A stretch of 64,000 bases of DNA from Orthonyx spaldingii (taxonomy: Eukaryota; Chordata; Aves; Passeriformes; Orthonychidae). Of the stretch, positions 26,701 to 37,730 are shown piece by piece. The DNA lies in contig VZTJ01000255.1 of NCBI GenBank assembly GCA_013397795.1, positions 1,919,930 through 1,983,929 on the forward strand, read 5' to 3'. A program made the position numbers and the translations under genes. Within the stretch, counting starts at the first letter, position 1. Each line of letters starts with the position of its first letter. The notes below the pieces were generated by a model that made no database searches, was not told where the DNA came from, and was given only the letters and a program-made list of their open reading frames with translations.

Positions 26701-28743
26701 TTGCTTAAAAAATACATTTCTGATTTAAACTAAAATGCTGAAGTAGACCACCCAAATCCCTCTTTAGCTTTCTCTCACCAGAGTTTTATCTCTGTCAATT
26801 TCCTCATGAAGGAGAATGGATAAGGTTTCGAGCAGATTCTCTAGTTTCTCTTATCTTCAGATTACCTCTCTTCTTCAAACTTGAGAAATGCCATCGAAAA
26901 GCACCCAGAAAACTGATGCTTAAGTAATGGTAATGCAAACTCTGAGATCTCTTGTGCTGCTTGGACAATGCTGGGATGAAAAGCAGTTCCCTTTGGTGTA
27001 AATATATCCAACAGACAAACCAGTTAGAAACACAGAGGGAAGCAGAAGTGCTTAACAATGATACAATCCGATAAAGTGAGGGAGAGACACAAGTGAGGTC
27101 AATTCCTTGCTAAAGGTCAGAAATGCAGCCACCTTTGAACCTTCTAGCTCAGACTTCAAGTGCAAAAAGTGAAGAGTTGTGCACAAGGGCCCTCAGAGGG
27201 TTTTAAATTCTGTGAGTCTTCTGAAGTTCATGTTGAACTCCACAGGCGGAGGTAAGGTGTCATCCTGCTTGCTTGGCATGGCCAGACCTGCAATCTGACA
27301 GGGATCCATCTGGGTGGGTTGTTTTGCAGACAGTGACTAACTTATCTTTTCCATACTATGCAATTTCTCTGAGTCAGAATGAACTTTAACGGTTTGGCCC
27401 TGAAATAAGGCAAAGATTTGGGCCAGCTTCTTTCACTGCAGGGGGTGGCTCACCTTTACTCATTTGCAACCTATGAGTTTATTAATGGATCCAAATATTA
27501 CCAATGACCGTCTGTGACAGATGGTGAATCATGTCTTACTTCCAGTGCATAAATTAACATTTTAAAAGGCATTATAAAACGCTGTTGACTTTAGCAAGTG
27601 AAACATAATAACAGGGATTTGCTGAAGTCTCATGCTGTAAGTTTGGATACATTGAAAATTCATTATCTGAGTAAAAATCCAGAATTATTGTGCCATTAAC
27701 AAGGACATTGCAAGATGCCATTTGTTTTGGAATGATGTATAGCTTATGATGTTGAAACTGCCATCACAGAGAAGTCACAATGATATGACTTGAAGATGAT
27801 TTATGAATCATGACTCTAGAGGAAATAATTTCTCTCACACAGCTTGTTGAAAGTCAGTTCTCTTGTCATTTACTTTCATCAGGAAGGGTATCTCCTAGTT
27901 CTCAAAATTTTAATCTGGAACCTCCTAAACCCTATCCCTTTGATTTAATAATGGAGTAAATATTCCCATTGTTAATTGTGCTGTCTTTCAGACCATTTTT
28001 TTTTCCACATCATGTTTAAGCAACATTACTAAAAATATGGTAGTGCACAATGCCCTAGATAAGATGTCAATAACTGAGGGGAGCTTAAGTTACATATCTA
28101 AGCATGAGTGTGAATTAGACAATCCAGTAAACAAATGTAAATGTAAATGCCTTGCAGCATTTTCTCTCCCCCTTAAAAAAAGTTGCATTTGCACAATAAG
28201 AACAATACACACTGAGCCCATAGCAGATATTCAAACCACAGGGCACAAGTTATATAGAGCTACTATAGTTTTATTATGTCTTTTCTCCATTCATACCATA
28301 CGTGGGATAATGCTCATCATTGTAATCTCTCATACTGGAACAGCAGCCTGCTAAATTTGAACGCCAGCAAGAACAGAGAACAACTGCACATTCTTGCCCT
28401 TTCCTCACTTCTTTTCCAGCTGCAGGTGGGAGGATCTTTCTCTTGGATATGGAGAAGTTGCTTGATGAGATTTGGACTATTTTTCTTCAACTGAACTACT
28501 TCTTTGTCTGAGACACTGAGATACTTTCATGAACTGGTAATATGTGAAGTCTGGAAGAAGCACAGAGAACGTTAAGTGTTGTATTTAAATAAAGCAACTC
28601 AGGAAAAAAATGCAGTTGAATGGATGCAAAGCTATTCAGCCCCTCTCTTCATCCTACGTCCAAAATAAGAAAATTCAAGTTCTAGCTATGATCTTGGAAA
28701 TCTCATTACATTGCAGAGAAAGAAATCCTAGCAGAACCAGAGT
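23766..28743. other. Unassigned DNA
   Basis: About 5 kb without a recognisable gene, RNA or transposon. On the minus strand a donor-like CAG|GTAAGT reads out at about 26350-26360, but the adjoining frame is closed by a stop within 20 bases of the junction, so no exon is called. A T-run followed by (GT)n lies at about 26512-26530. Confidence 0.5.
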
Positions 28744-29025
28744 ACATTGCACATTGTATATAAGATGTGGAGGACCCCAGAAATCCTCCTAAATTCCTGC
28801 ATTCCTTTTCCACTGTGGAAGAAGTACACCCATGCCAGGGTGTCAGGATGCTGAAGAGGAAAGGATGAGATCTGACCTAAGGCTGACATTGCACATTGTA
28901 TATAAGATGTGGAGGACCCCAGAAATCCTCCTAAATTCCTGCATTCCTTTTCCACTGTGGAAGAAGTACACCCATGCCAGGGTGTCAGGATGCTGAAGAG
29001 GAAAGGATGAGATCTGACCTAAGGC
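28744..29025. repeat. Perfect 142-bp tandem duplication
   Basis: The segment beginning ACATTGCACATTGTATATAA at 28744 is repeated from 28886 at a period of 142 bp. By eye, 140 bp (28744-28883 and 28886-29025) match base for base, with a 2-base junction between the copies. Flanking bases outside the second copy differ (AGTCTTG after 29025 versus TGACATT after 28883), so there are exactly two copies. Each copy contains the purine-rich GATGCTGAAGAGGAAAGGATGAGATC. The identity points to a very recent duplication, or to an assembly artefact such as an uncollapsed haplotype. An open frame on the minus strand across the junction simply reads the duplicate twice. Confidence 0.95.
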
Positions 29026-32000
29026 AGTCTTGTGCTGTTATTAGTAAACAAGAAGTAATGACAGAATATGTACAGACTTTCATGGATTACAGTGTAATTA
29101 CACTAAGCAGATCTAAAAGTAATTAACTGGTAAACTACTGTGCAGTTTGGAAGACAGAAAAGCCATATATTTATCCCATAATCACAGAGACACCACATGA
29201 AAATTAATTGCCATGTAATTATATGATCAGCATTTGCTATGTTCAAACAGTATTTGTGCCCCTTTAATTTGAAGTGCCACTTCATTTTAAAATATTAAAT
29301 TACTAAACCTCCTGTGACTGTGATCTAAATCTAGAGAAGTAATCACTGTGTGTGGTAAAGCATGTAAGAAAAAAAGTCACTGAATGCTGAATGACCCAGT
29401 TCACTTTCTACATGCAGAAGGAAAAAAATTAATTCTGGCTGATGGAATTTCACAGTGTCCCTCTTTTGGATTATTTTTTCATATGCTCTTTAAAATATTT
29501 CTTTTTTGACAGACCTAGAGGTTTAATCTAGCCTAGCTCAAGACAGCAATTAAGTGTATGCTCAAACCCAGCTAATCTGCTTCAAGACAGGAGGTTTAAA
29601 ACATACTTTAAGGTCAGGGCAGGACTCAGTGCTGTATTGCACAGAAGTAAGTCATGGCTCTGAGCTTATGTTTTTTTCAGAGATAGTACAGTGATTTTCA
29701 GTATTTTTGGCAAAATTTAATATGCTGCTCTAAAAAGGCAGTTCAGGTTTTGACTGACCCCAGGTTACTCCTGCCAGAGCAGCACAAGAAACAGAAGAAA
29801 GGGGACAGATGAGGGGTCGAGGAAGAAATCCTGGGGAAACCAGCTTGCTGTTTCAGTTGAGACAAGAGGGATGGCAATAGTGGAGCACAGAGTTTGAAGC
29901 TTTGATGGGAGTCGGAGCACCTTAAGCAGCAGCCTTCACGTCTCAGCCTCTCCTGGATGGCAGCAGCAAAGAAAAATGATTTTTTTCAGTGCTCTGGAAT
30001 AGCTATTATGAGCAGTGAGCCATATCCAGCTCAGTCTCAGCAGTGTGCTCCAAGGTGCATCTGCCTGCTTTCGGTCTTGGGTCTGCTCTGTTTGCATGAA
30101 GTGAGAGATATTTTTGCCTCACATGGAACAGTGCAGTTGCTCTGTACATGAGGTCCTGGGCAGTGGCCTGTTACCCTGTGTTGGCATTGGAAAGCAGAGG
30201 TTGCTTTTGGTATTGAGAGGGAAAACTGGGCTCTGTTGCTTTCAATTGTCACTGTAATCTAATTGCTGTGGCAATGTGTTCATTATAAGAATTTCTGCCC
30301 TATAGTGATTTCTCAGACCATCAGCTATCACTCATATTTTGAAGCTGATAATAAATAATCTTTTATCTGCTCTTTGGGGGATAAGACAGAAAGACTTTGC
30401 CTGCCCTGAAAAAAACCTTGGAAGTTACTACAATAGCAGCACAGAGCAAATAATTGACTTGGATGAAATAAAAACCAATGAATTAAAGTGGAAAGTTCTG
30501 CAACAATATTATCCCTGAAACTTTATAAGGTTTCCTTCCGCTCACTGTTTTCATACCTAGTTACAAGTAGCATGTTCCATCAGTGCTTGACATTTGCGAA
30601 TATTTGTATAGTGCTCTGTACAGGTGAAATTTTGATGACTTCACGCAATGCAAGGCAGCAGAGAATGAAGAGGGTGCCTTTCCACAGTCCTGAGCATAAA
30701 TGCAAAGGTTCATCACTTATTGATTATTCCTTCAAGTCAAGGTTATTGCTGACCTCTCTTCAAATCTACATGATCCACAGCTACTGGAGGGCAAATATAA
30801 GACATACAGAAAATCCAGACCACGATCTGTGGTTGGCTAATCCTGAACTGTCTTGATCTTTGGGAGCTGAAATTCCAGGTCTTGATTGGAAATCTGCTAC
30901 TTTCAATAACTTGAAAATCAAAGGCTAGAGTGGACTGTCCTTTTCCAAAGCCAACTAGAAGTAATATCATCCCTGAAGCTCCACCAGGATATAGTTCACT
31001 TCACATTTTGCTTTTTTAACTTATATTTGTCTTTATTTTCTCTTCTTCTTGGACACATCTTTCAACCTTTTTTTTCTAGTTTTGTTGTGTATTATAGAAA
31101 TGTGAATGGTATTATTCCTCATCCTTCGAGGAGCTTATGAAGACATCTATTCAAACACATGGATAGGTCGTAATTTTTGTGCTAACAGCATGAAAGGAGG
31201 TACAGTGCTGGGCAAGAAAGCTAAACTTTGTATGGATAGTCGGGGTTTCATATTTTTAAAAAAAGAAAGAATGAAAGACATCCCACACACCACCAAGCAA
31301 TTCTAAGTATATAAATACAGAGTGTCTTTTACCCTTTATTTTTTTAACTCAGAGTCTTGCAATCTCCCCATTCAATGCTCTCCTGCCAAATGAGATTAAT
31401 TTTTCATACTGGCAACTAACAAGCATGGAAGAGCAAATCCTTATATAAAATCAATAACTTTACTCGAGTTAGACCAAAATTAATTGATTTTGCTTACTGC
31501 TTGTGGTCCCAAACTCTCCTAGCTCTCAGTGGGGGATATGTTTAAATAAAGCTTGTTGTGTGTCCTCTCCTTTTCCTTTTCACCATTTAAATTTTCTCTG
31601 CTCTGAAATTTTAAGTTAAGGAGCCACTAATTTCTTTTGCCTTTCTACATTGGACAAAAGAATGCTGTGTTTAAAAAACCAAAATGCTGCTCATTAATCA
31701 TCAATAGACTGAGAAAATGGCTTCCAATTAGCTCTAACTATGAGCAATGAGTGGGATAGAAATAATTATTTAGAATGACATTGTGGCTTTTAAATATAAA
31801 CACTTGTTTACTCAAAAAGTACTCTGGGATTTATCAGAATGACAGTTTCTTTAGATGTTCTTACAGTTGGGAAATTATTTGTTTGCTTTGTTCTATTTCT
31901 CACAAGCTGATCAAGGGGTAGAAGCTGTCCACAATTTTGTTTTCTGAGTGAAATTTTAGAGTACCATATAAAATATTCAGTTAGAATGGCCATATTTGTC

Positions 32001-32332
32001 ATCTAGTTATACTGATAGAAATCCAAAGAGATTGCCAATGAGAAGTTATGGTAGATTTATAGCAGCACAAAGAACAGAACTAAGTTCTGTTGTGATGGTG
32101 CATCTGTATTTGTATATCTAGGGAAAGGCATTTATTACATGGTGTACAGTATGAACCAGAATATTCACATACTAATAACTAACTAACAGATATGGAGCTA
32201 CTTTTAAGTCTTTTGATCTTTTAAGTCTTTTTGCTGTTTATCACAGCTAAGCCCAGTTGCTTATCTTTGAATATATAAAAAATGAATAATTTTGAATCCT
32301 CTATCCCATTTTCAAAATATCAGTTCAAAATG
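29026..32332. other. Unassigned DNA
   Basis: No gene or named repeat recognised. 29190-29300 is AT-rich with several TAATTA-like cores (AATTAATTG, GTAATTATAT). It could be non-coding regulatory sequence, but that cannot be judged from one genome. Confidence 0.45.
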
Positions 32333-32705
32333 TGTCATAGTTTAATGCAGCCAACAACCAAGTCCTACGCAGCTGCTCTCTCACTTCTTTAACATGGGGG
32401 TGGGGGCAGAATCAGAAGAGTAAAAGAAAGAGAACTTGGGGGATGAGATAAAGACAGTTTAACAGGTAAAGCAAACATTGCACATTCAAGCAAATCAAAA
32501 CAGGGAATTCATTCATCATTTTGTGTGAGTAGACAGCTGTTCAGCCATCCCCAGAAAACAAGACTCCATCACTGGTAACAGTTACTGGGGAAGACAAACA
32601 CCATCACTGTGGAGGTCACACCCCTCTTCCTTTTTCAGCTTTATATGCTACCCTATGCTACCTGCCATGAAGGAAATTGACTCCTCTCCAGACAAAAAGA
32701 TCACA
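32333..32705 (-). mobile_element. Solo LTR (ERVL-like, neoavian family), internally deleted
   Basis: On the + strand the element runs from TGTCATAG at 32333 to GATCACA at 32705, giving the TG...CA ends of an LTR. It is flanked by a perfect 5-bp target duplication AAATG (32328-32332 and 32706-32710). It shares long blocks with the LTR at 37146-37730: GATAAAGACAGTTTAACAGGTAAAGC, GTTCAGCCATCCCCAG, CTCCATCA and GACAAACACCATCA. The TATA-like GCATATAAA read on the minus strand (about 32640-32648) gives the element's orientation. Relative to the longer copy, most of U3 between the TATA region and the outer end is missing. No internal retroviral sequence adjoins, so it is a solo LTR formed by recombination between two LTRs. 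The class III (ERVL) label is from memory of the family and from the 5-bp duplication. Confidence 0.85.
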
Positions 32706-35700
32706 AAATGAAACCTGATTAAACATATTGGTTGGGATAAGACAAAAAGGAAGAGAGGCAAATATTTTGGTATTCTTGATTAAGTCCATATTTGTGAAGG
32801 TGAAACAATCTGATATGACCTATAATTCATACATTAAAATGACCATACTATATGGAATTGATGTGGGATGATGAAAACCCTTGCTGGGACCCAGTCTTAT
32901 AAAAAGTGAACAGCAGGAAGTGGTGTGCTTTTTCAGGATCTTATATAGGCTTTGTTTGCACACACTTTCTCCCTTGAAGTTCTTCTGCCCAAGTTACTAA
33001 TACTTGGTAGGGCACCAACATAAACTGAGAGGATTTCCACATGAAGCTATGTTTAAAGGGCAATTACTATTGCTGTGTATCTCTGAAACCAGAACATTTA
33101 GTCCCATAATTCTTAATGTTTAGGCTATTATTAAGATTGAAAAACTTTGGTTGCTGTCTTTTTAAATCCGAAACGAGAATTATATTCCCAATTTTTCTTG
33201 GTTTCTATTTTCTCGTCTAGACTTTCTGAGCATAGGATAGGCACTGCAGGTCGTAAAAATACCATCTGCTGAGACAAAGACACAGTCTACATAATTTCTG
33301 AGAAGGTGGTACAACTGCCAGTACTTCCACTGTGTAATGTGTTGCAATTAAGGATATGTGGTTGAAAATGCTATATAGCCTTCTGGCATTTTTTTTCACA
33401 GAAAGTATAAGAGACAGATTTCACATACAATTACAGGAAGTTTTTCACTTAAAATTGTTTTGAAAATTTTTGTTTCTGGAGCTGAAAGACATCAGAATTC
33501 ATATACATTCATGACACTGATTTTATGAAACTCTGTTCTGATACTTCTTAAAACTTTAAACAAAAACACAGCAACAAAATTAAATCAGACAGGAAGACAA
33601 GATTAATACTAGGGAAATATGTATATATACAGTGAGACTCAGGATAATATTGTTACCAAAGATTGTGCTCTAATTTGTAACAACAACTTCACATATTTAT
33701 TAACCTAATAATCATATCAAGGACTGTATCTGCAGAGCACTTTGACATTCAAAGCTTTGTCCTTGTGGGACATATGGCTCCACAGAAAGGAAATGTAAGA
33801 CACTTTTTTGGCACAACAGAAGGAGTCAGTGTGAAACTGAACCTTTCATCTCCAAATCACTTCATAAACAAAACCAGACACTGTAAATATCACTACCCCC
33901 ATTTCAATAGATGAGGAGAATATAATTTACTTTCTCACTGTCATGAGTCATTCTGAGCAATTTCAGGACTGCTCAGTTTCAATTTCTTTGCTCTTGACAA
34001 AAATAACACAGTGATGAACAGACTACTATTACAGCATCTTGACCATAATTATTTCAAGTTACAGTCTATTTACTTTGGACAATATGTGTGTATACAAAAA
34101 ACCTGTGAAGGTAGGACAGTACATGCATTATGTGGTATTCATGCACATGTAAAGCTGAGGGAGAATTGAATAGACATATAAATTATTTGCCCTTTGTTAG
34201 AAGCTTAAAATTTCATACTCATAATGTTAGTTATTTAATCTGGATGGTTAATGCTATGGGTGTACAAACTGCCAATTTTAACTTCATGTATGTTTATTTA
34301 ATTGTCATTAAAAATAATTAATGATATGAGGCATATAGGATCTTAAATCTGGTGCCAATAGCATGATAACTGCCATAATAAAAATGCACAGATGATATCA
34401 CAGCAGAAAAACTGACCCATATGAAAGAGGTTAATGGTTTGCTTTATTATTTATTGATGCACATATGCAGGTTCTTTAACCTCCTTGTCTTTCCAGAACA
34501 CAGTCAATGTATCTTGCGCTTCAACAGAGTTCTTATATTATAAAGTTGGAAAAAAAAAAACCAAGGAAGATATTTTTGCAATCATTCTGTATCATAATTT
34601 TTTCAGGTTTTCTGATAATGATTTGTGCTTGCACAATTTGTTGAATAGTGAATATTAGTAAATCTAATATTAGATGAACTCATTGAGATAGCCAAACATG
34701 TAAGAGCTAAATTAAAAGGTTTGATATAATACTACATTGGTTACTGTTTTAGTTTTGGTTTGGGGTTGGTTTGTTTGTAGGTGCTGTTAGTTGTTGTCAT
34801 TGTTTAGTTTGGTAAAAATTACAGTAATACAAAGTTGCTCTTGAATAATCTTTGACTTTACCTGCTTTATTCCAGGCCACTTCTATGCCATTATTCATTG
34901 GGCAATTTCCAAAAATTGAGTTGGGTTGAAAGTGGAATTATTCTCTTTTATCTGGATTTATTAAGATCAAACTCCTTTTATTTTTTAAAAATTTGGGCCT
35001 ATTTCAGAAAAATTTTTACTGCAATAACAAGATGACTTGTGTATTTTGAATGGAAAAACAAATGGATGAAAAAGCCTGCCATACTTGTAGAACACAGTTA
35101 AGTATTTTTCTAGGTAAGTGGAGTGCTTCATAAGCAAGAGAGGCTGAGGGTGTTTTCATTCTGCATAGTTAGAATTCGTGACAGGTTCACTTTAAAACAC
35201 CAGATCTCTTTTGGCAGTTTTGGCTTCATTCTGGGTCTCAATTTCCTTTTGACAAAGGCACAATTCCTGTCATGGCTTGATGAGGAAAGAAGTTTTAACA
35301 ACATGACTGCTTGACATGGCCACAAATGAGATTTTTTTATTTGAAAGGGTTTTTCTTACATCCAGATCAGAACGAAGTGTGTAAGGAGACTACAGGGTAG
35401 CATGATGAGGACTAAAGGTTTTAGCAACATTAGTGTTTGAGTCTCACAAACAGTCAGACTAAAAGTCAATCACTCAGGTCGCACTGAGTTAAAATACAGC
35501 AGACAAAGAAACAAAAGCTTCAAAGATTTTTAGAAGTTCTAAGAAGCCTTGTGGTTGCCACTTGTACAGCTATCTTCACATTCAAGCCATACAAACTAAT
35601 AATTCAAAAGGAAACTGCAGTAAGATAAAAAAAACCAAAAAAAAAAACAAAAAAAAAAAGGGAAAATTACCAAAAGCAGTACTTACACTCTTAGACATGT

Positions 35701-35975
35701 AATAACCTTGCATGTTTCATCAATGGCATTTTAACCAAAGTAATCTTGCACTTTTAAGTTACATAGTAAGAGTAAGCAAATGAGCAAAGACGTGATTCTC
35801 TATAAGCAATGAAGAATTCTCTGAATATTTAGATCAAAATGTTATAGTAAGTTTGTTTTTTCCTGTCAATGTAATACAGTTACTCTCAAGTAGAAGGCTT
35901 TAAAGGTAAAGATATATGATAAAATTCCACTAAAATCTTGAACCATATCACAAATATATGATATATATATTCTGC
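32706..35975. other. Unassigned AT-rich DNA
   Basis: No gene or named transposon recognised. An A11 run sits at 34550-34560 and an A-rich tract at about 35627-35659. Neither shows an adjoining direct repeat that would mark a retroposon. 34740-34815 is G/T-rich low complexity. Confidence 0.5.
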
Positions 35976-36043
35976 ATATAAAATATTCCATTAGTATTAT
36001 ATATATATAAGTAATATTATATATAAAATATTCCATTAATACT
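35976..36043. repeat. Short AT-rich direct repeat, 45-bp offset
   Basis: ATATAAAATATTCCATTA occurs at 35976 and 36021, and the 23-bp copies differ at one or two places. The spacer is an (AT)n tract. The likely origin is replication slippage in AT-rich DNA. Confidence 0.75.
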
Positions 36044-36072
36044 GCAGCAGAGGTTTTGCAAGACAGGTTTTC

Positions 36073-36100
36073 ATCTCTACAGAGAAATCTCTGTAGAGAT
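36073..36100. repeat. Perfect palindrome, 13-bp arms
   Basis: ATCTCTACAGAGA at 36073-36085 is followed by two A and then its exact reverse complement TCTCTGTAGAGAT at 36088-36100. The sequence can form a 13-bp hairpin with a 2-base loop, on DNA or RNA. The loop is too tight and the stem too short for a microRNA precursor. No gene adjoins it. Confidence 0.85.
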
Positions 36101-37145
36101 TTCACTAGAACCATATTTAATGTATAGCCAGTTGAAGAGACTCTGCAGTAGCCCTTCACTATTTCATTCTGGACATATCGTAGCAAAATAGAAATACCGG
36201 ACAAGAATATGGGGTTTACATGTTAACCTACAGCAGAGCGCTGAAGCTGGCATAGCTGGTAAAATCATGTGACAATCTCTCTACCCGATCCACGGGCCTC
36301 AATCAATGGGGTCCAGAGTTGCAAGGTCCACTCAGACACTACATAAATCTGTGCCGTATTTCAAAAATTCTTCTGCCTCCTGAGATACCTCCTGCAAAAC
36401 CACTACAAGAATGTTCCCCTAGGTAAGCAATATGGATAAATGCAGATGTGGACATCAGCCTGGTAATATAGAGACAGCTATTGTATTCAGACAGAATAAA
36501 TACCAAGTAGATAGTGATTTTGATTTTGTTTAGGGGAGAAACTTGTCTGCAGTACAAGTTCTGCATTTGCATGTGTGACACTCCATATGACAGCTATAGC
36601 CCTAAGCCTGAGCTCCAGGTAGGATTTTAAAATATCAGTAAGAGCCTGCAGCCTGACATCCTGGCTGACAGTGTCAGACCATAAATATTTATAAAGATAT
36701 ACTTTTGCCAAGATGTTTTTGTACTTTTACAGACACTTGTTTCACCTGTACTGTAAGTCAACAATGTACTTGCCAGCTTCAAACTGAAAGCACCATGCTT
36801 GGAGTAATACAGGAAGCCTTGCTCAGAGCAAAGTACTGCCTAATGAAGCTATGGGAATTCTGGATGAGACCTTGCTTGCATTCTGCCAGCTCTGAGTACA
36901 AGCAGAACAAGCTCAGGGCTGTCTGCAAAAGACGTGGCAGATCCTAAAATGAAGTAGATTACAAACCCTTCACTGAAAACTTACATAATGGCTAACTCCC
37001 CACTTCTGAGAGCAAGGGTGAGACCAAACCGTATTTGAGCAACAGTACCCTTGAGCTAGTATTTTCACTTAATTGTGGAGTGTTTGTATGGAGGCCCAGT
37101 GCTGCATCCTAGTGTGAATACAGCATAGGTATACTTGAGGGTGAT
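36101..37145. other. Unassigned DNA
   Basis: No gene or named repeat recognised. Overlapping open frames lie on the minus strand (36339-36711) and there is one on the plus strand (36705-36947); they have no motifs and are treated as chance. Confidence 0.45.
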
Positions 37146-37730
37146 TGCCATGGTTTGATTTCAGCTGCCAACTCAGCCCCATGCAGCTGGTCTCTCACTC
37201 CCCCCAGTGAAATGGGGGAGAGAATTGGAAGGGTAAAAGTGAGAAAACTCATGAGCTGAGATAAAGACAGTTTAACAGGTAAAGCAAAAGCCATGCATGA
37301 AACCAAAGCAAAACAAGGAATTAATTCTATATTTTCCATCAACAGGCAGGTGTTCAGCCATCCCCAGGGAAGCAGGGCTCCATCAAGTGTAACAGTAACT
37401 TGGAAAGACAAACACCATCATCCCAAATGTCCCCCATCCCTTTCTTTTCCCCCCAGATTTATAAGCTGAGCATGACACCATATGGTAATGGATATCCCTG
37501 TGGTCAGTTGGGGTCAGCTGTCCCAGCTGTGTCCATCCACACCTTGTTGTGCACCCTCAGCCTCCTCGCTCGTGGGGTGGGGTGAGAAGACTCTGTGCAA
37601 GCACTGCTCAGCAATAATGAAAGCATCCCTATGTTATCAACACTGTTTCCACCACAAATTCAAAATATAGGCCCATCCTAGCTGCTGTGAGAAAAATGAA
37701 CTCCATTCCAGTCAAAACCAGCTCACCACA
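37146..37730 (-). mobile_element. LTR (ERVL-like, neoavian family), near full length
   Basis: Same family as the LTR at 32333 but with the U3 part retained. On the + strand it opens TGCCATGGTTTGATTT (37146), contains the shared block GATAAAGACAGTTTAACAGG (37260), GTTCAGCCATCCCCAGGGAA, then GGTCAGTTGGGGTCAGCTGT (37502), CTCGTGGGGTGGGGTGAGAA and GCACTGCTCAGCAATAATGA, and ends near CCAGCTCACCACA. A TATA-like TTATAAA read on the minus strand (about 37458-37465) sets the orientation. A possible target duplication is GTGAT (37141-37145) against GTGGT (37731-37735), four of five matching, so the right boundary is less certain than the left. No gag, pol or env adjoins, so it is a solo LTR. The family is widespread in neoavian genomes (recalled knowledge, not searched). 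Confidence 0.85.

Noticed and set aside
29190..29300. TAATTA-rich segment as a conserved enhancer
   Set aside because: Homeodomain-like cores are frequent by chance in AT-rich DNA. Conservation cannot be judged from one sequence.
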